NCBI GenBank assembly: GCA_945878135.1
Contig: CAMDUL010000006.1
Span: 1-64,000, forward strand
DNA length: 64,000 nucleotides
Source: Chthoniobacter flavus
GTDB lineage: Bacteria; Verrucomicrobiota; Verrucomicrobiia; Chthoniobacterales; JACTMZ01
Direction of reading: 5' to 3'
The first letter of the stretch is position 1; the number at the start of each line of letters is the position of its first letter. Position numbers and translations under genes: made by a program. Of the stretch, positions 29,113-37,588 are shown piece after piece. Below the pieces are notes generated by a model. The model worked only from the letters and a program-made list of their open reading frames with translations, was not told the origin of the DNA and did not search any database.

Positions 29113-30612
29113 TCAGGCAGCCCTCCCCCGGATGGCGGACGCCGCCTCGGCCATGTCGTCGAAGGGCACGCGGCGGGCGCCGATCTCCTGGTAATCCTCG
29201 TGACCTTTGCCCGCCACCAGGACGATATCGCCCTCGCCAGCCAGGGCGATGGCGCGGCGGATGGCGGCACGACGGTCGGTCACGGTCTCGTGGTTTTGTC
29301 CGCGCAACGCGGAAGTGATCTGCTGGCAGATGGCCTCGGGATCTTCGCCGCGCGGGTTGTCCGAGGTGACGATGCACCAGTCGGAGAATTCCTCGGCGGC
29401 GCGGCCCATCGGCCCGCGCTTGGCCTTGTCGCGATCCCCACCGCAACCGAAAACGGTGACGATGCGGGACGGTTCGAGCGAACGCAGGGTGCGCAGGACA
29501 TTTTCCAGCGCATCGGGCGTGTGGGCGTAATCGACAAAGACGCGGAACGACTTGGGTCCCGGCACCGATTCGAGGCGGCCGGGCACTTGCGGGGCGTTCT
29601 TCAGCGCGTCGACGGACTTGCGCACGTCGTGGCCGAGCGCGTGCATGGAGGCCAGCGCGGCCAGGGCATTGTAGACATTGAACGTGCCGATGAGCGGCAG
29701 GCGCACGAGGAAACTTTTGCCGCCGGCCTGCAGGGTGAACTGCGTGCCGTGCAGGTCGGTGCGCAGGTCGGCCGCGCGGAACATGGCGTTCGACGACTGG
29801 CCGAAGGTCACGGTGGTCACACGCGGATCCATCTCGTCGAGCAGTCGCCGTCCGTATCGGTCGTCGACATTGACCACGGCCGTGCCGCGCTTGTGCGTCT
29901 GGGCGGCGAGATGAACGAACAACTGCTGCTTGGCCGAGAAATAAGCGTCCATCGTCCCGTGGTAATCAAGATGATCCTGGGTGAGATTGGTGAAGACGGC
30001 CGCGTCGAATTCCACGCCGCGCACCCGGTCCTGGTGCAGGGCGTGACTGGAAACCTCCATGACCGCGGCCCGGCAATTCACATCGCGCATCTCGCGCAGG
30101 AGGCGCTGCAAGTCGTCGGACTCCGGGGTGGTGCGGGCGGCCGGCAACTCGCGCGGACCGACCACGTAGCGCACCGTGCCGATCAACCCGCACGGGCGGT
30201 CGGCGACATCGAGGAGGTGCTTGAGCAGGAACGTGACGGTCGTTTTGCCGTTGGTCCCGGTGACGCCTGCGGTCTGCAATTGGAGCGAGGGATGGCCGTA
30301 GAAGACGGCGGCGGCATCGGCCAGCGCGGCGCGCGGATCGGCGGTGCGGATGACGGTGGCGCGGGGCGCCTCGAGATCGGCGGAGGTGATGACGGCGGAC
30401 GCGCCTTTTTCCACCGCCTCGAGGATGTAACCGCCTCCGCCGGCGGCGGCCTGGCCGGTGCGCCCGGGCGTCACGCTGGGCAACGCGACGAAGAGCGTGC
30501 CGGGTGCCGCCTGCCGCGAGTCGTGGGTCAGCGCCGTGATCTCGCGGTCGGCCGGACCGTCGACACGGACGGGTTCGGCCCGGAGGGCGGCGATGATTTT
30601 GGACAGTTGCAT
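29113..30612 (-). CDS. murE: UDP-MurNAc-L-Ala-D-Glu:meso-DAP ligase MurE
   Basis: MurE adds the third residue of the stem peptide. The 499-residue protein shows the ATP loop AGVTGTNGKTTVTFLLKH, TTPESDDLQRLL, MEVSSHALHQDRV, NLTQDHLDYHGTM and FVDYAHTPDALENVL. The C-terminal substrate motif TSDNPRGEDP is the DNPR signature of enzymes that add meso-diaminopimelate rather than lysine, so this organism should have DAP-type peptidoglycan. It is 5 bp after ftsI and 2 bp before murF. Confidence 0.97.
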   Translation of the reverse strand: MQLSKIIAALRAEPVRVDGPADREITALTHDSRQAAPGTLFVALPSVTPGRTGQAAAGGGGYILEAVEKGASAVITSADLEAPRATVIRTADPRAALADAAAVFYGHPSLQLQTAGVTGTNGKTTVTFLLKHLLDVADRPCGLIGTVRYVVGPRELPAARTTPESDDLQRLLREMRDVNCRAAVMEVSSHALHQDRVRGVEFDAAVFTNLTQDHLDYHGTMDAYFSAKQQLFVHLAAQTHKRGTAVVNVDDRYGRRLLDEMDPRVTTVTFGQSSNAMFRAADLRTDLHGTQFTLQAGGKSFLVRLPLIGTFNVYNALAALASMHALGHDVRKSVDALKNAPQVPGRLESVPGPKSFRVFVDYAHTPDALENVLRTLRSLEPSRIVTVFGCGGDRDKAKRGPMGRAAEEFSDWCIVTSDNPRGEDPEAICQQITSALRGQNHETVTDRRAAIRRAIALAGEGDIVLVAGKGHEDYQEIGARRVPFDDMAEAASAIRGRAA

Positions 30613-30617
30613 GCGGA

Positions 30618-32375
30618 TCAGTTGAATTCCTTGCCGAATGGCACGAGCGCGATGGTCGTGCCGTCGGGTTCCGTGGTTTCGGGAAGCAGATCGAGGTGGC
30701 GCGCCATGGCCTCGCCGATGCGCGAGAAGATCGGGGCGGCCACCGTGCCGCCGTAGTTGCGCGCGCCGGGTGTGCGCGCGTCGTCGACCAGCACGATGCC
30801 GGCGACCTCGGGATCGTTGGCCGGGAAATAGCCGGCGAAGGAGACGACATATTTGCCCGGAGTGTAGCCGCCCTTGGGATCCACGCGCTGCGCCGTGCCG
30901 GTCTTGCCAGCCACGCGGTAGCCCGGGATGGCGGCGAGCGGCGCGGTGCCCCGTTCGCCGACCACGTCCTGCAGCGAGGCCCCGACCTGCGCGGCGGCTT
31001 GCTCGGAGATGACGCGACGGACGACTTGCGGACGGAACCCCACGACCTCGCGTCCGTTCCCGTCGTGCACGGACCGCACGATCTGCGGCAGCATCATGTT
31101 CCCGCCGTTGGCAATGACCGACATGGCCATGGTGACCTGCAGCGGCGTGACCGCGATCTCGTGGCCCATGGGCACGCGGGTGATGGAAAGTCCGGTCCAG
31201 CGGTGGCGCGGACGGACCAAGCCGGGAATCTCACCGGGGAGGCCGAGGTTGGTGCGTTCGCCGAAACCGAAGCGGCGGATGTATTCGTGGAAGGTGTCGG
31301 CGCCGATGTGCATGGCGATCTTGGCGCAGCCGATGTTCGAAGACTTCACCATGATGTCGTGCACGTTGAGCGTGCCGTAGCCGTGCACGTCCTTGAGCGT
31401 CTTGCCGGCGTAGGCGAAGCGCCCGTTCTCGCAGAAAAATTCGCTCTGCGGCGTGACCGCGTTCTCGTTGAGCGCGGCGGCAATGACGACAATCTTGAAC
31501 GTCGAACCGGGCTCGAACATCTCGATGATGGCGCGGTTTTTCTTGGCTTCCTCGGGGATCCCTCCGTGGTCGTTGGGGTTGAAAGCCGGCTGCGTGGCCA
31601 TGGCGAGGATCTCGCCGGTGCGCGGACGCACGAAGACGGCGGTAATCATGTTCGGGTTGAGTCGCTGGTAGGCGTCGGCCAATTCGCGCTCGACGATGGC
31701 CTGCAAACCCATGTCGACCGTCAGTTGCACGGTCATGCCGTCCCGGGCCGGACGCTCGATGCCGCGGTAAGCCACAATCTCGCGGCCGGTGCGGTCGCGC
31801 TCGGTGTAGACAAAGCCGTCCTCCCCACGCAGGTAGGGCTCCATCATCATTTCCACGCCCTGGACACCGCGGCCCTCGTGGTCAAGGAAGCCGACAACGT
31901 GGCCGAGCATGTCCTCGTTCGGGTAGTTCCGCTTCGGCTCCCGTTCGAACATCAGGCCGCGCAGTTTTTCCGCGGCCAGTTCCTCTTTGATCGCGGCCAC
32001 CGTGACGGCGCCAACCTTGCGCTGCAGGACAATGTAAGGCTTCCTCGATTCGATGCGCTCGGCCACCTGCTCCAGCGGCCGGCCGAGGTGGCGCGAGAGA
32101 ATTTCCGCCGTGCGCGGACGATCGGTCAGCAGTGTCCCGTCGGCCACCACCGCGTAGATCGGCACGTTGTCGGCGAGGACTTCCCCGCGGGCATCGGTGA
32201 TTATGCCCCGTTCGGCGGGGACGATTTTTTTGCGGGCCGTGGTGTCGGCCACCGCGCGCTTGAACTCCTCGTGCTTGCCGACTTGCAGGTAAATCAACCG
32301 CCCGGAATAAATGCTCAGGACGAGCGCGAGGGCGATGCCGACCAGACCGGCTCTCTGGTGGACACCGCGGCTCAT
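30618..32375 (-). CDS. ftsI: Septal transpeptidase FtsI (penicillin-binding protein, class B)
   Basis: FtsI crosslinks septal peptidoglycan synthesised by FtsW. The 585-residue protein has a short cytoplasmic N-terminus, one membrane helix (about residues 11-32), the pedestal domain (RGIITDARGEVLADN, GHVVGFLDHEGRGVQGVEMMME) and the transpeptidase domain. The active-site motifs are all present: SxxK as S291-TFK294, SxN as S345-S-N347 and KTG at 491-493. A PASTA domain is absent. The start ATG overlaps the ftsL-like stop by four bases. The 787-residue open frame is longer only because of read-through into the ftsL/rsmH region. Confidence 0.96.
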   Translation of the reverse strand: MSRGVHQRAGLVGIALALVLSIYSGRLIYLQVGKHEEFKRAVADTTARKKIVPAERGIITDARGEVLADNVPIYAVVADGTLLTDRPRTAEILSRHLGRPLEQVAERIESRKPYIVLQRKVGAVTVAAIKEELAAEKLRGLMFEREPKRNYPNEDMLGHVVGFLDHEGRGVQGVEMMMEPYLRGEDGFVYTERDRTGREIVAYRGIERPARDGMTVQLTVDMGLQAIVERELADAYQRLNPNMITAVFVRPRTGEILAMATQPAFNPNDHGGIPEEAKKNRAIIEMFEPGSTFKIVVIAAALNENAVTPQSEFFCENGRFAYAGKTLKDVHGYGTLNVHDIMVKSSNIGCAKIAMHIGADTFHEYIRRFGFGERTNLGLPGEIPGLVRPRHRWTGLSITRVPMGHEIAVTPLQVTMAMSVIANGGNMMLPQIVRSVHDGNGREVVGFRPQVVRRVISEQAAAQVGASLQDVVGERGTAPLAAIPGYRVAGKTGTAQRVDPKGGYTPGKYVVSFAGYFPANDPEVAGIVLVDDARTPGARNYGGTVAAPIFSRIGEAMARHLDLLPETTEPDGTTIALVPFGKEFN

Positions 32376-32737
32376 GGCAGTGCCTCCCCGTCCGGGGCGA
32401 CGGCCACCACCGGTTGCGCGGCGAGGGCCGTGGTCTGCACGCGCAGGCGCGTCAGGCGCGCGTCCTGCACGGGGATCATTTCGATGAGACCTTCGGTGCG
32501 GCGCCGCTCGAGCGCGGGACGCGAGGTCAGGCGCATGATCTCGTTGCCCGCCACCTTGATCTTCTCGTCGAGGTCGGCCACGGCGTGCTCCAGCTCGCGG
32601 CAGCGGTCGCCGTCGACCTTGAGCTTGTGCTTCATGTGCACGTAGCAAAGTCCGAGCAGCCCGAGGAACACGACGACCACCAGCCAGCGGGCCAGCGGGC
32701 CGAGCGGGAGGGCGTTGTCGCGATGGACGCGTTTCAC
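32372..32737 (-). CDS. ftsL: FtsL-like cell division protein
   Basis: This 121-residue bitopic protein has one membrane helix (ARWLVVVVFLGLLGLCYVHM) followed by a heptad-rich coiled coil (CRELEHAVADLDEKIKVAGNEI), the architecture of FtsL, which pairs with FtsB and FtsQ. FtsL is too variable for firm identification by sequence, but the position between rsmH and ftsI is diagnostic. It starts at a GTG that overlaps the rsmH stop (GTGA) and overlaps the ftsI start (ATGA), so all three are coupled. The C-terminus is an extended Ala/Pro/Val tail. Confidence 0.85.
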   Translation of the reverse strand: MKRVHRDNALPLGPLARWLVVVVFLGLLGLCYVHMKHKLKVDGDRCRELEHAVADLDEKIKVAGNEIMRLTSRPALERRRTEGLIEMIPVQDARLTRLRVQTTALAAQPVVAVAPDGEALP

Positions 32738-33723
32738 GCCGCCACCTCCTGCCGCAGGGGCAAAATTTCCACCGCACGCAGATGCGCCGAGCGCGCCCGC
32801 GGGTTGCGGTCCGTTTCGGGTCCGGCCGCGGACAAGGGCTTGCGCGTGAGGTCGCGGAAGCGCCACTCGGGATTGGGCCGCGGGGCGGGCCACTCGGGGC
32901 GGTCGAGCCATTGTTCGCTGCCGGTGCGGAAGAAGGCTTTGACCATGCGGTCCTCGAGCGAATGGAAAGTGATGACGACAAAACGCGCGCCGGCCCGGAG
33001 GAGCGGCGGGATGGTCACGAGGGCGCGGCGCAGGGACCCGAGCTCGTCGTTGACCGCGATGCGCAGGGCCTGGAAGACGCGCGTGGCCGGATGCACACGG
33101 CCGCGGCGGCCGAGGACTTTCTCGATGAGCGCGGCCAGCTGGCCGGTGCGCGTGAAAGGCAGACGTTCGCGCTCGGCCACGATGGCGCGGGCCACGCGGC
33201 GGGCCTGCGGTTCCTCGCCGTATTCGCGGAAAAGTCCGGTCAATTCCGCCTCGCTGGCGGTGTTGACGAGCAACGCGGCGGGCTCGCCCGACGCGGGATC
33301 CATGCGCATGTCGAGCGGACCGTCGTGTCGGAAACTGAACCCGCGTTCGGGCGTGTCGAGTTGGTGGGAAGAAACACCGAGGTCGAGGAGCGCGCCGTCG
33401 AACGGCGCCGCGGTCCGCACCTCGGCCACATCGGCCGCGTCGGCGAAATTGGCCGGCACCACGCGGAAGCGGTCGCCGAAAACGGCCAGCCTCGAGGCGG
33501 CGTGGTCCAGCGACTCGCGGTCGCGGTCCAGACCGACGACACGCGCCCCCGCTTGCAGCAGCGCCGCGCTGTGTCCGCCGCCGCCGAGGGTGCCGTCGAG
33601 AAAGAGCAGGCCCGGGGCCGGACGCAACAATGCCACCACCTCGTCGCACAGCACCGGCTCGTGCCAGCGGGATGCGTCAGGGTTTGCGGCAGGATGCTTT
33701 TTTGCGGAGTCCAAATTGCTCAT
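32734..33723 (-). CDS. rsmH: 16S rRNA C1402 N4-methyltransferase RsmH (MraW)
   Basis: RsmH uses S-adenosylmethionine to methylate N4 of C1402 in the ribosomal P site. The 329-residue protein shows EPVLCDEVVALL, the SAM-binding LFLDGTLGGGGHSAALL, LLDLGVSSHQLDTPERGFSF, GPLDMRMDP, HPATRVFQALRIAVNDEL and FVVITFHSLEDRMVK, then the C-terminal TRKPLSAAGPE. Its place right after mraZ is the standard start of the dcw cluster. Confidence 0.97.
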   Translation of the reverse strand: MSNLDSAKKHPAANPDASRWHEPVLCDEVVALLRPAPGLLFLDGTLGGGGHSAALLQAGARVVGLDRDRESLDHAASRLAVFGDRFRVVPANFADAADVAEVRTAAPFDGALLDLGVSSHQLDTPERGFSFRHDGPLDMRMDPASGEPAALLVNTASEAELTGLFREYGEEPQARRVARAIVAERERLPFTRTGQLAALIEKVLGRRGRVHPATRVFQALRIAVNDELGSLRRALVTIPPLLRAGARFVVITFHSLEDRMVKAFFRTGSEQWLDRPEWPAPRPNPEWRFRDLTRKPLSAAGPETDRNPRARSAHLRAVEILPLRQEVAA

Positions 33724-33871
33724 AGACAGTGCGCACGCGGAGCCGGAGGCAGGCCGCGCCTTCGGGACGGCCCTCCGCGTCTTTCTTCGCGGAGAAACCG
33801 AAGGCGAATTTGCGGCCGGGTTTTGCCATTCGTTCGGATGGTTTTGTTCGGTTCGGGGGAAAATGGAGCGG

Positions 33872-34327
33872 CTACAGACCGACTTCTCCCGCCACCCGGC
33901 GGAAGACCTCGTCCTCGTCGGCCGATGCGGCCGTCCAGCTCTGCGAATTCCAGATTTCCATGCGGCTGTGCGTGCCGATCAGCACCACTTCGCCTTCGAG
34001 GCCGAGGCGGCGGCAGTATTCCTCCGGCAGGAGCACGCGGCCCTGCTTGTCCACCGACACCATCTGGGCCAGCGCGTAAAAGCGGCGGATGAATTTGCGG
34101 CGGTCGGCCGGGGTGATCGACGCGTTGGCTTCGACGTCGGACTTCACGCGGTCGAACTCGTGCGGAGGCAGGATCATCAAAAATTTCCCCGCCGGATCCG
34201 GCACGGCGAAAAACTCGCCGCCTTCCTTCCCCCGCCAGCGCGACGGAATCGTCACCCGGTGCTTGTCGTCCACCGCGTGGCGAAACTCGCCGGCGTAAAT
34301 CATGGGCATCGGGACGGACTTGGACAT
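33872..34327 (-). CDS. mraZ: Transcriptional regulator MraZ
   Basis: MraZ is an AbrB-like DNA-binding protein that represses its own dcw operon in bacteria studied. The 151-residue product contains two SpoVT/AbrB-like repeats: IYAGEFRHAVDDKHRVTIPSRW and AQMVSVDKQGRVLLPEEYCRRL, each with the family's D-x-x-x-R-V/L-P core. ATG 34327 (or 34309) is preferred over 34387, because the longer form would run through the operator boxes. It lies 148 bp before rsmH, an unusually wide gap in this tightly packed cluster; I see no gene in that gap. Confidence 0.95.
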   Translation of the reverse strand: MSKSVPMPMIYAGEFRHAVDDKHRVTIPSRWRGKEGGEFFAVPDPAGKFLMILPPHEFDRVKSDVEANASITPADRRKFIRRFYALAQMVSVDKQGRVLLPEEYCRRLGLEGEVVLIGTHSRMEIWNSQSWTAASADEDEVFRRVAGEVGL

Positions 34328-34343
34328 TTTCAGGGTTGCGGTG

Positions 34344-34379
34344 CCATTTTGCACCACTTTGACCCACTTTAAACCACCC
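34344..34379 (-). promoter_or_regulatory. MraZ operator: four boxes with 10-bp period
   Basis: On the minus strand, GTGGT, GTGGG, GTGGT and ATGGC boxes recur exactly every 10 bp (plus-strand CCAC/CCAT at 34344, 34354, 34364, 34374), just upstream of the mraZ start. MraZ in other bacteria binds TGGGN direct repeats separated by 5 bp, the same 10-bp period. Binding here is inferred. Confidence 0.8.
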
Positions 34380-34397
34380 GAGCGCACCTGCGGTCAA
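34368..34397 (-). promoter_or_regulatory. Candidate promoter of the dcw cluster
   Basis: Minus strand: TTGACC (34392-34397), 18-bp spacer, TTTAAA (34368-34373). The -10 box lies between MraZ boxes, so bound MraZ would block RNA polymerase. This appears to be the main promoter at the head of the cluster. Confidence 0.6.
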
Positions 34398-34458
34398 CTC
34401 TTTTCAGAGAAAAACCGGAAAAAAATTGCGGGTCTCCGGCAGGGTTGAGAACGAATTT

Positions 34459-35331
34459 TCAGGGCCGCCGCTGACCGACCTCCCAGACCATCCGCGCGCA
34501 GGACGCCGCCTCGCGCACCGCATGGACGCGGAAGATGGAGGCCCCGCGCCGCACCCCTGCGGCGAGACAGGCCCAGGTTCCGGCATCGCGGTCGCGCGGT
34601 TCGGGCAGACCGAGGACGTCGCCGATCACCGTTTTGCGCGAGACAGGCATGAGGACCGGGCGTCCGAGCGCGACGAGGCGGTCCGTTTCGCGCAAGAGCC
34701 GCAGGTTGTCCCCGCGCTGCTTGGCGAAATCCAATCCGGGGTCGAGGATGATCGCTTCGGGCGGCAACCCCGCCTGCTCCGCGCATTGCATCTTCTCCGC
34801 GAAAAAGCGCACCTGCTCGCCGACCACATCGCGCCAGGTCACTCCGGTGCGCGCGACCTTCGGCTCCCCCACCGAGTGCATGATGAGCAACGAAGCCCCG
34901 TGCTCCGCTGCGAGGCGCGCGTTGGCATCGTCGGGCAGCGCGCTCATGTCATTGAGCAGTTCCGCCCCGGCCGCGAGCAAGGCCCGGGCGACTTCGGGAC
35001 GCCACGTGTTGACCGACAGCACGGCGGGCTGCAACTGCCCCTCGTCGCGCACCGCCCAACCGGCGCGCGCGGCGAGAAATTCCCCCACGAACGGACGCAC
35101 GCGCCGGATTTCCTCGGCGACCGGAATCGCCGCGCGGTTGGTCCGCGCGCTTTCACCCCCCACATCGATGATGTCGGCCCCGTCGGCGATCATGCGCCGC
35201 GCCCGTTCGAGGGCCTCGTCCACCGCCAGCGTGCCGTCGCCGCTGAACGAATCGTCGTTGAGATTGACGATGCCCATGATCAACGGGCGCCGCGGAAACT
35301 CGACTGCACGGTCTTTCAACTGCCATCGCAT
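34459..35331 (-). CDS. folP: Dihydropteroate synthase
   Basis: FolP condenses p-aminobenzoate with dihydropterin pyrophosphate in folate synthesis and is the sulfonamide target. The 290-residue TIM-barrel protein shows LIMGIVNLNDDSFSGDG (first pterin-binding signature; the family usually has NxTPDSFSDGG, so T-P-D is N-D-D here), GADIIDVGGESAR (second signature), LLNDMSALPDD, PPEAIILDPGLDFAKQRGDNL and PVLMPVSRKTVIGDVLG. Start is ATG 35331 or 35340 (three residues longer). It is divergent from pta and upstream of the mraZ promoter. Confidence 0.92.
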   Translation of the reverse strand: MRWQLKDRAVEFPRRPLIMGIVNLNDDSFSGDGTLAVDEALERARRMIADGADIIDVGGESARTNRAAIPVAEEIRRVRPFVGEFLAARAGWAVRDEGQLQPAVLSVNTWRPEVARALLAAGAELLNDMSALPDDANARLAAEHGASLLIMHSVGEPKVARTGVTWRDVVGEQVRFFAEKMQCAEQAGLPPEAIILDPGLDFAKQRGDNLRLLRETDRLVALGRPVLMPVSRKTVIGDVLGLPEPRDRDAGTWACLAAGVRRGASIFRVHAVREAASCARMVWEVGQRRP

Positions 35332-35431
35332 CGGCCGCATGCTGCGCCACGCGACCCCGCACCGCAAGCGGGGCGCATCTCTGCTTGAGCATGGCGCCGG
35401 ACTCCGCCACGCTCCCCCGCAGGCGCCCGCC

Positions 35432-36484
35432 ATGCAATTCATCGAATCCGTCTACCGCCGGCTCCGGCGCCATCCCAAACGCATTGTTTTCCCCGAAGGT
35501 GAAAACGTGCGCGTGCTCCAAGCCGGACGCCGCTTCTACGAACTCGGCCTCGGCGTGCCCATCCTCCTCGGCCGGCGCGCCGTCATCGAACAAACGGCCC
35601 GCCGCGAGAACATCCCCTGCGACCGCTTCGGCGTGATCAATCCGGAAACATCTTCCGATCTGCCCGACTTCTGCCGCTTCCTCGAAACGCTCGACCGCTA
35701 CAAGAAACTCGGTCTCGGCGACGCGCGGGCCACGCTGCTCAATCCGAATTACTTCGCCGCCATGATGGTGCAATACGGACGCGCCGACGGTGTGGTCGGC
35801 GGCATCGGGTCGGCCACCGGCGCCCTGCTGCGTCCGCTCCTGCGCGTGGTCAAACCGGCCCGCGGTCACGTGGTCAACAGCTGCGTTGTGGCCGACACCG
35901 GTCACGCGGAACTCGGCCATGACGGCATGCTCGTGCTGGCCGACTGCGGCGTCATTCCCTCGCCCGATGTCGAGGAACTCGCGACCATCGCGCTGCAAGC
36001 CGCGCATCTTTGCCGCCAGCTGACCGGCGAAACCCCGCGGGTCGCCCTCCTCAGTCATTCCTCCAAGGGCAGCGCCGTGACCCGCGGCACCCAGAAAATA
36101 GCCGCCGCCGCGGCGCTGGCCCGGCAACGTGCGCAGGAACGCCACCTCGATGTCGAAATCGACGGCGAACTGCAGGTCGATGCCGCGCTGCAACCCGCCA
36201 CCGCACGCGTCAAGGGCTTGTCGGGCACCGTGGCCGGACGCGCCAACGTGCTTGTTTTCCCCGACCTGAACAGCGGGCATATCGCCGCGCGTCTCCTCGG
36301 AATTCTCGGCGCCCAGGCCTACGGACAAATCCTCACCGGCTTGACCCGGCCCGCGGCCGATGTCTCGCGGGCCGACGACGCCGAGACCATTGCCGCAGTG
36401 GCCGCGATCGTCGGCTTGCAGGCCATCGAAATGCGCCGCTTGCAGGAAATGGCCGAGGAAGAGAAGAAAAAGAAACGCGCCTGA
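35432..36484 (+). CDS. pta: Phosphate acetyltransferase family enzyme
   Basis: Pta converts acetyl-CoA and phosphate to acetyl phosphate and CoA. The 350-residue protein is the short single-domain form with KRIVFPEGENVRVLQAGRRF, LLNPNYFAAMMVQYGRADGVVGG, the typical VVADTGHAELGHDGMLVLADC and VALLSHSSKGS segments, and LVFPDLNSGHIAARLL with PAADVSRADDAETI near the end. The product ends in a lysine-rich tail (EEEKKKKRA). Acetate kinase is not in the window. A phosphate butyryltransferase specificity cannot be ruled out. Start ATG at 35432 fits the family N-terminus; divergent from folP. Confidence 0.9.
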   Translation: MQFIESVYRRLRRHPKRIVFPEGENVRVLQAGRRFYELGLGVPILLGRRAVIEQTARRENIPCDRFGVINPETSSDLPDFCRFLETLDRYKKLGLGDARATLLNPNYFAAMMVQYGRADGVVGGIGSATGALLRPLLRVVKPARGHVVNSCVVADTGHAELGHDGMLVLADCGVIPSPDVEELATIALQAAHLCRQLTGETPRVALLSHSSKGSAVTRGTQKIAAAAALARQRAQERHLDVEIDGELQVDAALQPATARVKGLSGTVAGRANVLVFPDLNSGHIAARLLGILGAQAYGQILTGLTRPAADVSRADDAETIAAVAAIVGLQAIEMRRLQEMAEEEKKKKRA

Positions 36485-36490
36485 GCGGCC

Positions 36491-37588
36491 TCACGCGGGC
36501 CGCGTGCGCTCGAGAATCTCCATCGTCCGGCGCACGTTGTCCGCCAGCGTGAACCGCCCCGCCGCCGCGCGGCACGACGCTTCCGCCTCCGCGGCCCGTC
36601 CGCCCGCCGCCCAGTAATGCAGGGCCGCCGCGAGCGTGGCCACATCATGCGGTTCCCCCGCCACCGAGCCGGTGACCCCTTCCTCCAAAATTTCCGCGCA
36701 GCCGTTGGCCGCGGTGGTGATGACCGGACGCCCCAGGGCGAGGGCTTCGAGGCATGCGTTGCTGAAGGGATCGTAGACCGTGGGGAGAATGAAAACATCC
36801 GCCGCGGCGAGCAACGGCCGCACATCCTTCTGCGGGCCGAGGAAAGCGACACCGGGCGCGCGGTGGCGGCGTTCCGGACCGCGCCCCGCCACGGCCAGCA
36901 CCGCGCCGGGCAAACGCGCGCGCCGCAGCGCCGACGCCGCGAAGCGCAATCCCTTGCGCTTCCAACCGGTGCCGATGAAAGCCGCAATGAAACGGTCCCC
37001 GGGCAAACCCAACCGCCGCCGCGCCTCCTCGCGCGCGGGCACGCCCGAGGCGAAATCGTCCGGGACGGCATTGCGCACCAAGTGCACGCGGTCGGACGGG
37101 TAATCCGAATACGCGGCGATCTCGCGCGCGACCATGTTCGAATTGACAATGACCGCCCCGGTGTCGCCGCCGGTGAAGCAGTGCTGCTCGAGTCGCAGCA
37201 TCCGGCGCTGCTTCGGAAGGAAAGAGCGCAGGCGCGACTCCCAGCCCGCATCGTAAACCGCGCGCCGCTGCAACCACGCGGCCAGCACGCCGTCGCCGGC
37301 GCGGTAGCAGTCCGCGGAAAACAAACGCTCGAGGCTGAAGACAAGGCCGTCCGGCCACGTCCCCCGCCAGTGCGCCACGGCGCGGGCGAATTCCCACGGA
37401 CCGCGCGCCGGCAACGTCCGCTGGGCCACGCCGCCGCAGGCTTCCCGCGGCCAAGGACGGTCGTTGACCAGCAAGACCTCGTGCCCGTGGTCGCGCGCCG
37501 CCGCGGCGAAACGTCCGAGAAACTTTTCCGCGCCGCCCGTCGGCGAGTAGCCGCGGCGGACCAAGGCGATCGGCCGCGCCGCGCTCAC
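36491..37588 (-). CDS. Glycosyltransferase family 4 (WaaG-like)
   Basis: The 365-residue GT-B protein starts IALVRRGYSPTGGAEKFLGR, the GG-rich acceptor loop of LPS-core type GT4 enzymes, and later has RVHLVRNAVPDDF, FIAAFIGTGWKRKGLRF (donor-site Lys), VRPLLAAADVFILPTVYDPFSNACLEALALG with the E-x7-E type pattern shifted, and PVITTAANGCAEILEEG. Such enzymes add hexoses to lipopolysaccharide core or similar glycans at the inner membrane. The GTG start overlaps the amidase stop by four bases (GTGA), so the two are co-translated, pointing to envelope work. Acceptor unknown. Confidence 0.85.
   Translation of the reverse strand: MSAARPIALVRRGYSPTGGAEKFLGRFAAAARDHGHEVLLVNDRPWPREACGGVAQRTLPARGPWEFARAVAHWRGTWPDGLVFSLERLFSADCYRAGDGVLAAWLQRRAVYDAGWESRLRSFLPKQRRMLRLEQHCFTGGDTGAVIVNSNMVAREIAAYSDYPSDRVHLVRNAVPDDFASGVPAREEARRRLGLPGDRFIAAFIGTGWKRKGLRFAASALRRARLPGAVLAVAGRGPERRHRAPGVAFLGPQKDVRPLLAAADVFILPTVYDPFSNACLEALALGRPVITTAANGCAEILEEGVTGSVAGEPHDVATLAAALHYWAAGGRAAEAEASCRAAAGRFTLADNVRRTMEILERTRPA

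Noticed and set aside
34459..35442. folP starting at 35442
   Set aside because: The extra N-terminal residues are antisense to the pta start region and unlike dihydropteroate synthases.
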